DNA of 55,757 bases from an uncultured Bacteroidales bacterium (GTDB lineage Bacteria > Bacteroidota > Bacteroidia > Bacteroidales > Paludibacteraceae), in contig CAMJJT010000012.1 of the NCBI GenBank assembly GCA_946406195.1, positions 1 through 55,757 of the forward strand, written 5' to 3'. Position 1 is the stretch's first letter; the number at the start of each line of letters is the position of its first letter. The notes below the pieces were generated by a model. That model searched no databases. It saw nothing but the letters and a program-made list of their open reading frames with translations, and was not told the origin of the DNA. Below, one piece after another: positions 33,254-41,675 of this stretch. The translations under genes were made by a program, and so were the position numbers.

Positions 33254-35443
33254 ATGAAAAAATCATTCTCTTTCAGCCATGCTTGGCTGATCTTCTTGGG
33301 CGCTTTCGCGCTCATCTCTGCGCAATCAAGTGCGCAGCAAAATGTGGACACGCTGTCCACCGGTGATTTCAACCTTCAGGAGATCGTGGTGAGTGCGCCT
33401 GTGATGCAAGTGACCAACAGCAAACAGGAGATCTCTCACGCCGAACTGAACCGTGATAACACGGGTCAGAACCTCCCGTATCTGCTCTCTACCAGTCCTT
33501 CCATTGTGGTCACCAGCGATGATGGTCTGGGAGTCGGTTACACCTATTTCCATATCCGCGGAACGGACCAGACACGTATCAACATGACCATGAACGAAGT
33601 ACCCCTCAATGATGCTGAGAGCCAAGGGGTCTTCTGGGTCAATCTCACCGACATGGCGAGCGGAGTGAGCCATCTCCAGATCCAACGGGGTATAGGTACT
33701 AGTGCCAATGGAGGCAGTAGTTTTGGTGCGAGCGTCAACCTCCGCACCTTGGATGCTACCATCCCGCAGAGTACCCACCCGGGACCTATCCGCGGCGAAG
33801 TGAACTTCAACGGAGGTATGTATAATACCTTCCGCGAGATGGTCAAGATAGATGGTTATTGGGGAGACCGCACTTCCAAACAAGGCGCTTGGCATTTCGG
33901 TGGACGGTTCTCCAAAGTGAACTCCGACGGATACATGTACCGAGCCTCATCGGACCTCCTCAGTTATCAGGGCGAGTTAGGATGGCAGAACACCAAGACG
34001 GCGGTGACCCTTACCGCTTTCGGCGGCAAGGAGAAAACCTATATGGCATGGTATGGCGTGGACTCTATTCACGCCTATGGCGTCAACGGAGCCGACAGAC
34101 GGTATAACCCTGCCGGAGAATATATCGATAAGAACGGCAACATTGCTTATTATGACAACCAGACCGATAATTACCAGCAGCATCATTTCCATCTCCATGT
34201 AGGGCATCGTTTCAATCTCCACTGGACGCTTTCTGCAACTGCCCATTATACGTACGGAACCGGTTATTATGAGATGCTCACCGCCGACTGGGATACGTAC
34301 GAGGCGGTTGATATCACCCAGAAAGGTCTGCGCAATCATTTCTACGGAGGAATCCTGACTGCCAAATATGTGCATGAGAAAGTGGACGTACAGATGGGCG
34401 TCGCTCTCAACCAATACCGCGGACTCCAATATGGCAATATAGATACCACCCTCTCTGTGCAACGCACGTTTATTCCCTATTACGAAGGGCATGGTTTGAA
34501 AACGGACGGGAATATCTATGCCAAAGCTAATTGGCGCGTTCTGCATCGGGGCAGTGAGAAACTGAGCCTCTATGGAGATCTGCAGTACCGTTTGGTGGAT
34601 TATTCGATTTGGGGGGATAACGAAGAAACCAGTTATCTCAATGCCTTGGACCCTATTGATAAACATCATACATGGCATTTCTTCAACCCCAAGGCAGGGC
34701 TCACGTATGACAACAAGGGACATCGCCTCTCGGCTACTTTTGCGTTGGCTCATCGGGAGCCGACCCGTAATAATTTTGTAGCTAACACAGCGCAGCAGGA
34801 TCCCAAACCCGAACGCTTGTACGATTATGAATTAGGCTATAGTTACTCTTCGCGCGGAGTGCTCAAGAGCGGCTATGCTATCCCTTGGACGATCGGTCTG
34901 AACCTCTATTTCATGGATTATGACAACCAACTCATTGCTACGGGAGACGTCAGCAGTGTGGGGTATCTCAATACGACAAACGTGAAACGGTCCTATCGCT
35001 GCGGTGCGGAGTTCCAGTTCGGTGTCGATTGGACCTCTTGGTTCGCATGGAGAGGAAACCTCACTTGGAGTCGTAACCGCTGGAAAGATTCCAATACATG
35101 GCGCACGATCTCTTTCTCGCCCGATTGGACGGCAGGCAACACGTTCTCTTTCCACCATGCAGGCTTCAATGCCGACATCCAGACGCTTGTTGTCAGCAGT
35201 CAGTTCCTCGGCAATTACGAAGACATCAATGCCCAACTCAAAGCTTATACGGTCACTAACTTGCAACTCTCTTATGCCCTGCCCATCAAGAACAGCAATA
35301 TACCCGACATCACGCTCAAATGTCAGCTCAATAATCTCTTTGATACGAAATATGTGAATAACGGAGGTACGGACGGTACGTATGTCTGGTATTTTCCTCA
35401 GGCAGGTATCAACGTACACGCAGGGTTTGCCGTACGATGGTAG
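33254..35443 (+). CDS. TonB-dependent receptor under TPP control, probable thiamine importer
   Basis: Signal peptide, then plug domain (LQEIVVSAPVM; YTYFHIRGTDQTRINMTMN; SGVSHLQIQRGIGTSANGG) and a 22-strand-type barrel ending in aromatic VRW. No SusD partner is present, which argues against a glycan system. The TPP riboswitch suggests uptake of thiamine or a precursor, as for Bacteroides TPP-controlled receptors. ATG 33254 is preferred over ATG 33236, which lies inside the aptamer. Its 3' end overlaps the convergent gene by 35 nt. 729 aa. Confidence 0.9.
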   Translation: MKKSFSFSHAWLIFLGAFALISAQSSAQQNVDTLSTGDFNLQEIVVSAPVMQVTNSKQEISHAELNRDNTGQNLPYLLSTSPSIVVTSDDGLGVGYTYFHIRGTDQTRINMTMNEVPLNDAESQGVFWVNLTDMASGVSHLQIQRGIGTSANGGSSFGASVNLRTLDATIPQSTHPGPIRGEVNFNGGMYNTFREMVKIDGYWGDRTSKQGAWHFGGRFSKVNSDGYMYRASSDLLSYQGELGWQNTKTAVTLTAFGGKEKTYMAWYGVDSIHAYGVNGADRRYNPAGEYIDKNGNIAYYDNQTDNYQQHHFHLHVGHRFNLHWTLSATAHYTYGTGYYEMLTADWDTYEAVDITQKGLRNHFYGGILTAKYVHEKVDVQMGVALNQYRGLQYGNIDTTLSVQRTFIPYYEGHGLKTDGNIYAKANWRVLHRGSEKLSLYGDLQYRLVDYSIWGDNEETSYLNALDPIDKHHTWHFFNPKAGLTYDNKGHRLSATFALAHREPTRNNFVANTAQQDPKPERLYDYELGYSYSSRGVLKSGYAIPWTIGLNLYFMDYDNQLIATGDVSSVGYLNTTNVKRSYRCGAEFQFGVDWTSWFAWRGNLTWSRNRWKDSNTWRTISFSPDWTAGNTFSFHHAGFNADIQTLVVSSQFLGNYEDINAQLKAYTVTNLQLSYALPIKNSNIPDITLKCQLNNLFDTKYVNNGGTDGTYVWYFPQAGINVHAGFAVRW

Positions 35444-35918
35444 AGCCTATATAGGCGAGTAGAACAGAGCCGGTGAAACTCCAGAGCCAAAGGTTTTCCA
35501 AGAGGATAAAATGATAGCTGATGACGGATAGTTGGTTTAGCACCGCTATCCATATTGCTATGGTAGCTATCCCGATCAGGGTGGCACAAAGAATACGGAC
35601 ACTGAACATGTTCCGGTAAATCAGATATCCCCATATAGGAAGAATCAGAAAAAGAACTGTGGGAAGCCAATACGCAGCGATGCTGAGCAGTAAAGCGGTC
35701 CGGAAAGCCGGTTCCACGGCGCTCGTGTGCCTCGGAATACGATGAATCATCATTACCGAAAGCCATGTGAGAAAAGCAGGAAGGTAATGGATAGGTGAAA
35801 GAGGAGAGGGGAAAAGTGAAAGGGACGTGAACCACGGAAGAGCACATACCATCCCTGCCAATAGCCAGAATACTATTGGCAGGGTGTGATATAATATGGT
35901 CTGTGTTCTTCGAGTCAC
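35409..35918 (-). CDS. hypothetical polytopic membrane protein, 169 aa
   Basis: About five hydrophobic helices (TLPIVFWLLAGMVCALPW; LPAFLTWLSVMMI; TALLLSIAAYWLPTVLFLI; ILCATLIGIATIAIWIAV; LWSFTGSVLLAYIGS). No family recognised. Last gene of the minus directon, 19 nt after dcp, running 35 nt into the end of the receptor gene. A thiamine role would be guesswork. Confidence 0.65.
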   Translation of the reverse strand: MTRRTQTILYHTLPIVFWLLAGMVCALPWFTSLSLFPSPLSPIHYLPAFLTWLSVMMIHRIPRHTSAVEPAFRTALLLSIAAYWLPTVLFLILPIWGYLIYRNMFSVRILCATLIGIATIAIWIAVLNQLSVISYHFILLENLWLWSFTGSVLLAYIGSTIVRQTLRVR

Positions 35919-35937
35919 TTTTTAATTCCCTTGTCCC

Positions 35938-38031
35938 TTATTCGATGAATCCTTTACGACGAAGGAGGTTTTTCGGATCAGCCTCTTTGCCGCGGAACTC
36001 GAGATAGAGTTCTTGTGCGTCACGGGTACCGCCTTGCTCCAAGAGGTGACGGAAACGCTTAGCAGTCTCCGGCTCGAAGAGGTTACCGGTCTCCTTGAAG
36101 GCAGCGAAAGCGTCAGCGTCGAGGACAGCTGCCCAGGTATAGCTGTAGTAGCCGGCTTCGTAACCGGTGGTGAAGATATGGTTGTAGAAAGTCGGGCGAT
36201 AACGCACGATGATCTCATCAATCATGCCCATTTTTTGAAGACTCTCTTTCTCAAACTCATTCACATCCAGTCCTTCGGCGGTGGTCAACTCATGGAAATC
36301 CATATCGAGGATCGATGCCGAGAGCAGTTCGGTGGTCACAAATCCTTGGTTGAACTTACCGGCTGCATTGATCTTCGCAATCAGTTCGTCGGGGATCACC
36401 TCGCCGGTCTGGTAATGGAAAGCGTAGGTCTTGAGCACCTCCGGCTCATAGGCGTAGTTCTCCATGAACTGACTCGGCAGTTCGACGAAGTCGCGCGGTG
36501 TGTTCGTACCGCTCAGGCTCTTATAATGCGCCTTAGAGAGAAGTCCGTGCAGCGCGTGACCGAACTCATGGAAGAGGGTCTCTACGTCGTCCATCGAGAG
36601 GAGCGACGGGTTGCCTGCCGTGGGCTTGTTGAAGTTACCTACATTGATGATCACCGGACGATGATCCACGCCCTCCGCATCGATGTATTGCGGCAGGATA
36701 TTGTTCATCCATGCACCCGGACGTTTGCCGGCACGCGGGAAATAATCGGTATAAAGGATTCCGATGAGCGAACCGTCTGCGTCCTTCACTTGGAAGACCT
36801 CCACCTCTTTGTTGTAAACCGGCATGTTCTTGAGCGGCTCAAACTGCAGGCCATACAACTTGGTAGCTACACCGAAAGCACCCTTGCGTACGTTGTCCAA
36901 CTCGAAGTATGGCTTGATCTCCTCTTCATCCAATGCATACTTGGCTTTGCGCAGTTTCTCGGCGTAGTACCACCAGTCCCAGGGTTGGAGTTTCTCACCC
37001 GGGTAGTCTTGCTCGAGCAACTCCTGCAAAGCTGCCGCCTCACGTTTGGCTGCTTTGAGGGACGGTGCCCAAACGGATTGAAGGAAAGCGTCCACGGTCT
37101 GATGGTTCTTCGCCATACAGTCAGCGAGGATATAATCCGCAGGGTTGTCATAGCCGAATAGTTTGGCTCTCTCTATGCGGAGCTCCATCTCGCGGATGAT
37201 GACCGCTTTGTTATCATTGTCGTTGTCATGGTTGCCGCGGGTAGTGTAGTCCATGAGGAGCTGTTTGCGCAGTTCGCGGTTCTCGCAGTACTGAAGTACC
37301 GGAGTGAACGAAGTGCGCTTCGGAGTGAAGAGCCATTCGCCCGGGTGTCCGGCTGCGTTTGCCTCTTCCGCTGCAGCTATCTTGGCGCTCTCCGGCAGAC
37401 CCTTCAGTTCGCTCTCGTCCGTTACGAAACGCTGACACGCGTTGGTCTCTGCTACCACGTTGTTGCCGAACTTAAGGGAGAGCAGACCCAACTCTTGGTT
37501 AATCTCTTTGAGACGCTCTTTCTTGTCCTCCGGCAGGTTAGCTCCGTTGTCGGCGAAGTGCTTGTATGTCTCGGTTAAGAGTCTCATCTGCTCGGGGTTG
37601 AGACCTAATTGCTCACGCTGGTCATAGACGAACTTAACGCGTTGGAAGAGGGCGTCGTTGAGGATGATACCGTCGGAGAGTTCGGAGAGCATGGGGCTCA
37701 CTGTCTCGGCGATCTCGTTCATCTCGTCGTTGCCGTCCGCTTCGAGCACATTGAAGAAGACGCCACTCACGCGGTCGAGCAACTGACCGGTACGGTCGAG
37801 TGCTACGATGGTGTTCTCGAAAGTCGGCTCATCGGCGTTGTTCACGATAGCGTCTATCTCTGCTTTGTTCTCAACGATAGCTGCTTCGAAAGCTGGCAGA
37901 TAATGTTCGTTCTTGACTTGATCAAAAGCCGGTACACCATACGGCGTGTTCGGTTGATCGAGAAGGGGGTTGGTTTTGTTACATGCTAATACAGTCATAG
38001 CAATGACTCCTAATAAAATAGTTTTTTTCAT
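35938..38031 (-). CDS. dcp: M3-family peptidyl-dipeptidase (Dcp)
   Basis: Lipoprotein signal (lipobox VLAC), then a large helical M3 body with zinc motif FHEFGHALHGLLS near 483 and the family segment LYTDYFPRAGKRPGAWM. It releases dipeptides from peptides outside the cytoplasm. 697 aa, normal. The 67-nt gap before it contains an AAGACCGCTGCGCTCAAAG-type repeat. Confidence 0.94.
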   Translation of the reverse strand: MKKTILLGVIAMTVLACNKTNPLLDQPNTPYGVPAFDQVKNEHYLPAFEAAIVENKAEIDAIVNNADEPTFENTIVALDRTGQLLDRVSGVFFNVLEADGNDEMNEIAETVSPMLSELSDGIILNDALFQRVKFVYDQREQLGLNPEQMRLLTETYKHFADNGANLPEDKKERLKEINQELGLLSLKFGNNVVAETNACQRFVTDESELKGLPESAKIAAAEEANAAGHPGEWLFTPKRTSFTPVLQYCENRELRKQLLMDYTTRGNHDNDNDNKAVIIREMELRIERAKLFGYDNPADYILADCMAKNHQTVDAFLQSVWAPSLKAAKREAAALQELLEQDYPGEKLQPWDWWYYAEKLRKAKYALDEEEIKPYFELDNVRKGAFGVATKLYGLQFEPLKNMPVYNKEVEVFQVKDADGSLIGILYTDYFPRAGKRPGAWMNNILPQYIDAEGVDHRPVIINVGNFNKPTAGNPSLLSMDDVETLFHEFGHALHGLLSKAHYKSLSGTNTPRDFVELPSQFMENYAYEPEVLKTYAFHYQTGEVIPDELIAKINAAGKFNQGFVTTELLSASILDMDFHELTTAEGLDVNEFEKESLQKMGMIDEIIVRYRPTFYNHIFTTGYEAGYYSYTWAAVLDADAFAAFKETGNLFEPETAKRFRHLLEQGGTRDAQELYLEFRGKEADPKNLLRRKGFIE

Positions 38032-38098
38032 ATCTGTAGTAATTTTGTCTTTTGTCTTTGAGCGCAGCGGTCTTTATTCATTGAGGCCGCAGGCCGGT

Positions 38099-41000
38099 CT
38101 ATTGGATCCGTACGTTTTTCTCCATGGACTCTTTGATGATCTTACGCATCTCGAGGGACTGGGTGTCGGCTTTCTGGTACCAGTGCGGACGGAAATCCTT
38201 GGCGTACTTGCATTTAGCGAGTTTGATCTTGAGGTCGTCCAAGGTACCTCCGACGTGTACGCCGAGATAAATAGGAGAGAGGACATTGATATCATAATCG
38301 AACGTCATGTCGGTCTTATGCCGTCCGCCGAGAGCGACGGTGTATTTATCCATCTGTACGCATAGCGGATAGACGTCAATCTCGTCCTTGTAAAGCGTGA
38401 TCTCGGCATTGATGGAGTCAATCTTGTTCTCTGTTTTCTTCTTGAAGAGCAGCAGTTTGCTTATCTTCGAGAAGGTTTTTCCATCCAGCACAACGAGGTC
38501 TTTTCCGGTTAGTGAAGCAGCTCCTCGGAGCGTACTCATCTTGGGTTTATACTGACTGTTGGTGAAAGTCTCGAGCGCCAGATGGAACTGCGCTGCGCCT
38601 TTGAAAGAACTCAGCATAGGAACCATCTGTTCCAAATCCGGAATCATAGATAGCAGTTCGTCTATATCCACATCGATCATGTGATAATCGAAACCGACAA
38701 AGATATGGTTACGTCTCGGGGTTTTATAGATGGCGGTTAGCTGTAACTTAGCTGCACGGCATACAAAACCCATCTCGTCGAGGATGACTTCTCCGTTCTT
38801 GATATACAAACCTCCCTTGAGGTCTTTGGCTACCTGATTGAAGATCTCCACTTCGCGCATATGGGTCATCAGCGCTAAGTTGACGTCTGTGGGAACCAAG
38901 AAAGGCTCGGTTTGACCGGCTTCGCCTGTTTGTGCCGGTTTGACATCGTTTGAGGTAGTTTGAACTTGTTCCTCGCTACCTGAGTCGGCGGAGAACCATG
39001 CCATCAGTTGGTTGGCATCGCAGTGGTCGGAGACGACGTCTAATTCACCTTCGAGGATTGACTCATGGCGGAACCATTTGCCGATATTACGGACGTTCCC
39101 CTTGAGGTTGAGGTCAGACTTGCCCAACTCAATACGGGAGTTCTGGATGGACATCTCGCGGTTGGAATAAGCGAACTCGATGGACGGAATCTTGACCGTC
39201 TCCGGCAAGCGATCCGGCATGTTCAGTTCGCCGTTCTTGAGGTTGATCTCCAGTCTCGGGTTCCATTGCAGGAGGATGTTCTCTCCTTTGGGGTTATAGC
39301 GCGAGGCAGCTTTGAGGGCGAGTGTACCTGTTTTGGCGCTCAGCTCGTTACCAATATTAGCCTGAAGGGCTTGTGTATTCAGTTTGGCGCGCAGTACAGG
39401 AGTGGATTTATCTTTGCGCCCACCGCTGATAGACGCCTCTAACTGCGAGGGGTTGAGATCAAAGTGAATATCCTTGAAGTACCCTTTCAGCGCTTGGTAA
39501 TCGAGTGTTGTTTTGAGCACCGGCATGATGGTCGTGTCCTTGGTGTTATACTCGGCGTACGCGGTCATCTTAGGAGCGGCAATCATCACCTCCATCGAGT
39601 CCATCGAAGCCTCTATCGGTTTCTCGGTTTGCAGCCCTACCGCCGCATAGAGCACAGGATCGGAGGAGAGGACATTGCCTGTTTCCAATTGACAATTGAT
39701 AGTTTCCAATTGACAATTGAGGGGCATAGCCATCGCAAAATCCACCTTCTCGGTATTGAGATCGATGCGTGCCCATTTGACTTTGGGCTGCGAAGGGTTG
39801 GGGTTCGGCATCTGTATGAGCGCGTGGGTCTTCGGCAGGTCGGCTACCATCGAGTCCATCGCATAATGGATATCCGTCAACGTGAGGTCGGCGTTGATAC
39901 GCCCTTTCTCCAGACGCATGTTTGTCAGGTCGCTCAGGCGCATTCTCAGATCGGCTTTACCTTTGGTACGTCCTTGCAGGTCCATCTCTTTGGGCAGGAA
40001 ATACGCAAAGTCCGGCAGGTTAGCGTCGATATTCATCGCTACATTCATCTGCATGTCACCCAACACATCGGTTAATTGAGAATTGAGAATTGAGAATTGA
40101 GAATTACGCGTAGTGGCATACAATTTATGAATAATAGCATTGGATTTCTCTCCTTTATTGAGGTTAATGTCTGCCTCTGCATCCAGCATGACCTCCTTCA
40201 GTTCGTAAGGCAGCGGTTTATAGGCGCCCATACCGTCCTTGAGACGTACGTGCGCCTGTACGCGCGGTAATAAGGTGTCGGAATATTGTCCTTTGACATC
40301 AGCCTCTAATTGGATCGTTCCGGCAAGAGAGAGGTCTGTAAGCGCTTGGGTGAACTGCGCAGGAACGAGTGCCAACAGGGATTCGATATCCCATTTGCCG
40401 GTAGTGAGCGTGAGATCCATGTTATACTCCCCGGAGGAGAAACAAGGCGTGCCTACCTCGCCGTCCAAGGAGAGTGCAAACTCATTGATCTGCAGTTCCG
40501 TACCATTGACGATGACCCGTTCGGTTCCTTGCGCCAAGAGGGCAGGTAAATGCAGTTTGAGACGCAGGTCGTTAGCGTACGTTTCGCCTTTGAGAGCCGC
40601 ACAGATATGCTCCGCCTGCAGGTCCAGTCGAGCGCCATCCATATCGTTTTTGCGGATAGCTTCCAAGGAGATGGAAGCGTTCTGCAATGACGCGCTGATG
40701 GTGTCTTTCTCATCCACGAACGATAAGTGGGAAGCCTTAATGGTGATAGCATCGTCCCATGCTAAGGATTTGAGTTGCCAACCTGCAGTCGTGTCTTCGG
40801 GTGTCTCTTCGCTTTGCGGTAACGCTAATACGTCGAAGTTAGTCAACCCGTCTGAGGCAATGTAGATATTCGCTTTAGCATCGTTGAGACGACATTTCTG
40901 GATGTAAATATCTCCATTGATAGCGTCCAGTATTTTGAGTGACACCACCAATTCCGGAACAGCGAGCACGGTGTCCGATTGCGCGCCGGTAACAGGATTG

Positions 41001-41233
41001 ATGATCACTACATCTTTGACGGACGCCCCGAAATAGGGGAACGTGGAGAAGAAAGTGAGGTCCACTTCTCCGATCTCATGGTCGCATACCACGTACTTGT
41101 CCGCGAGTTGGCGGGCGATAGGTGTCAGACGTTCCGGCGTGAAGACCAAGTAGATGGCGATACATACCACCGCTACCACAGTGACGATGATACCGCCGAG
41201 CGTCCAAGCAAAAATTTTCAATGCTCGTTTCAT
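38099..41233 (-). CDS. AsmA-family protein, 1044 aa, with repeat-encoded loops
   Basis: One N-terminal transmembrane segment (FAWTLGGIIVTVVAVVCIAI) followed by the typical AsmA start (RLTPIARQLADKYV) and a very long beta-rich periplasmic body, a form linked to lipid transport to the outer membrane. At least three stretches are repeat-encoded: NSQFSILNSQL, NCQLETINCQLETGN and TTSNDVKPAQTGEAGQT. The start overlaps the upstream stop as TGATG. Confidence 0.85.
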   Translation of the reverse strand: MKRALKIFAWTLGGIIVTVVAVVCIAIYLVFTPERLTPIARQLADKYVVCDHEIGEVDLTFFSTFPYFGASVKDVVIINPVTGAQSDTVLAVPELVVSLKILDAINGDIYIQKCRLNDAKANIYIASDGLTNFDVLALPQSEETPEDTTAGWQLKSLAWDDAITIKASHLSFVDEKDTISASLQNASISLEAIRKNDMDGARLDLQAEHICAALKGETYANDLRLKLHLPALLAQGTERVIVNGTELQINEFALSLDGEVGTPCFSSGEYNMDLTLTTGKWDIESLLALVPAQFTQALTDLSLAGTIQLEADVKGQYSDTLLPRVQAHVRLKDGMGAYKPLPYELKEVMLDAEADINLNKGEKSNAIIHKLYATTRNSQFSILNSQLTDVLGDMQMNVAMNIDANLPDFAYFLPKEMDLQGRTKGKADLRMRLSDLTNMRLEKGRINADLTLTDIHYAMDSMVADLPKTHALIQMPNPNPSQPKVKWARIDLNTEKVDFAMAMPLNCQLETINCQLETGNVLSSDPVLYAAVGLQTEKPIEASMDSMEVMIAAPKMTAYAEYNTKDTTIMPVLKTTLDYQALKGYFKDIHFDLNPSQLEASISGGRKDKSTPVLRAKLNTQALQANIGNELSAKTGTLALKAASRYNPKGENILLQWNPRLEINLKNGELNMPDRLPETVKIPSIEFAYSNREMSIQNSRIELGKSDLNLKGNVRNIGKWFRHESILEGELDVVSDHCDANQLMAWFSADSGSEEQVQTTSNDVKPAQTGEAGQTEPFLVPTDVNLALMTHMREVEIFNQVAKDLKGGLYIKNGEVILDEMGFVCRAAKLQLTAIYKTPRRNHIFVGFDYHMIDVDIDELLSMIPDLEQMVPMLSSFKGAAQFHLALETFTNSQYKPKMSTLRGAASLTGKDLVVLDGKTFSKISKLLLFKKKTENKIDSINAEITLYKDEIDVYPLCVQMDKYTVALGGRHKTDMTFDYDINVLSPIYLGVHVGGTLDDLKIKLAKCKYAKDFRPHWYQKADTQSLEMRKIIKESMEKNVRIQ
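38908..38970. repeat. GGCTTCGCCTGTTTG-type repeat in the AsmA gene
   Basis: GGTTTGACCGGCTTCGCCTG and later GTTTGA words; similar to 25974-26048 in the nfn gene. In frame, encoding a Thr/Gln/Gly/Ala linker. Confidence 0.75.
39680..39720. repeat. GTTTCCAATTGACAATTGA direct repeat in the AsmA gene
   Basis: Two 19-nt copies, 21 nt apart, encode NCQLETINCQLET. 21 nt keeps the frame. Confidence 0.9.
40073..40106. repeat. GAATTGA heptamer tract in the AsmA gene
   Basis: Four GAATTGA units encode NSQFSILNSQL on the minus strand, identical in peptide to part of the glycosyltransferase insertion at 16350. Confidence 0.92.
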
Positions 41234-41670
41234 CAGTTAGGTTGTTTAGTGTAATAACGTTTATCCTTCGGGTAGTCTTTGGGGTGATATACCAACTTGG
41301 TAGAAGTCAACTCAATGAGGGTATATATCTTTGGCGTTTTTTCCCAGTCGTACTCTGATCTATGGATTTCCAATAACTGGTCGCCTTGAATGGTGTACAT
41401 GAACCAGCCGTTTCCATACGGATGACTTGTGCGGTCACTTTCCTGCACATCTTCTCCTTCATCCCATTCCCATGCCCAGTAGTAACCGTTATAACCGCTT
41501 AGGGTAACTTGTTCGGTGGAAAAACGCCAGTATTCTTGTTTGCCGTCAGTACGCCATTTGCCCTGCAAATCTTTTATAAAAAACTCTTTCTGTTTTTTAT
41601 TCATGTTTTCGCAGCTACTGAAAGCTATTCCAATTAGCGCCATGAGCGCCAAAAAATAGAATTTTTTCAT
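41233..41670 (-). CDS. small lipoprotein, lipocalin-like, 145 aa
   Basis: Lipoprotein signal (lipobox SSC), then LQGKWRTDGKQEYWRFST and further short strands, as in Bacteroidota lipocalin-like lipoproteins. Function unknown. It lies between ileS and the AsmA gene with minimal gaps. Confidence 0.65.
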   Translation of the reverse strand: MKKFYFLALMALIGIAFSSCENMNKKQKEFFIKDLQGKWRTDGKQEYWRFSTEQVTLSGYNGYYWAWEWDEGEDVQESDRTSHPYGNGWFMYTIQGDQLLEIHRSEYDWEKTPKIYTLIELTSTKLVYHPKDYPKDKRYYTKQPN

Positions 41671-41675
41671 TGTTC

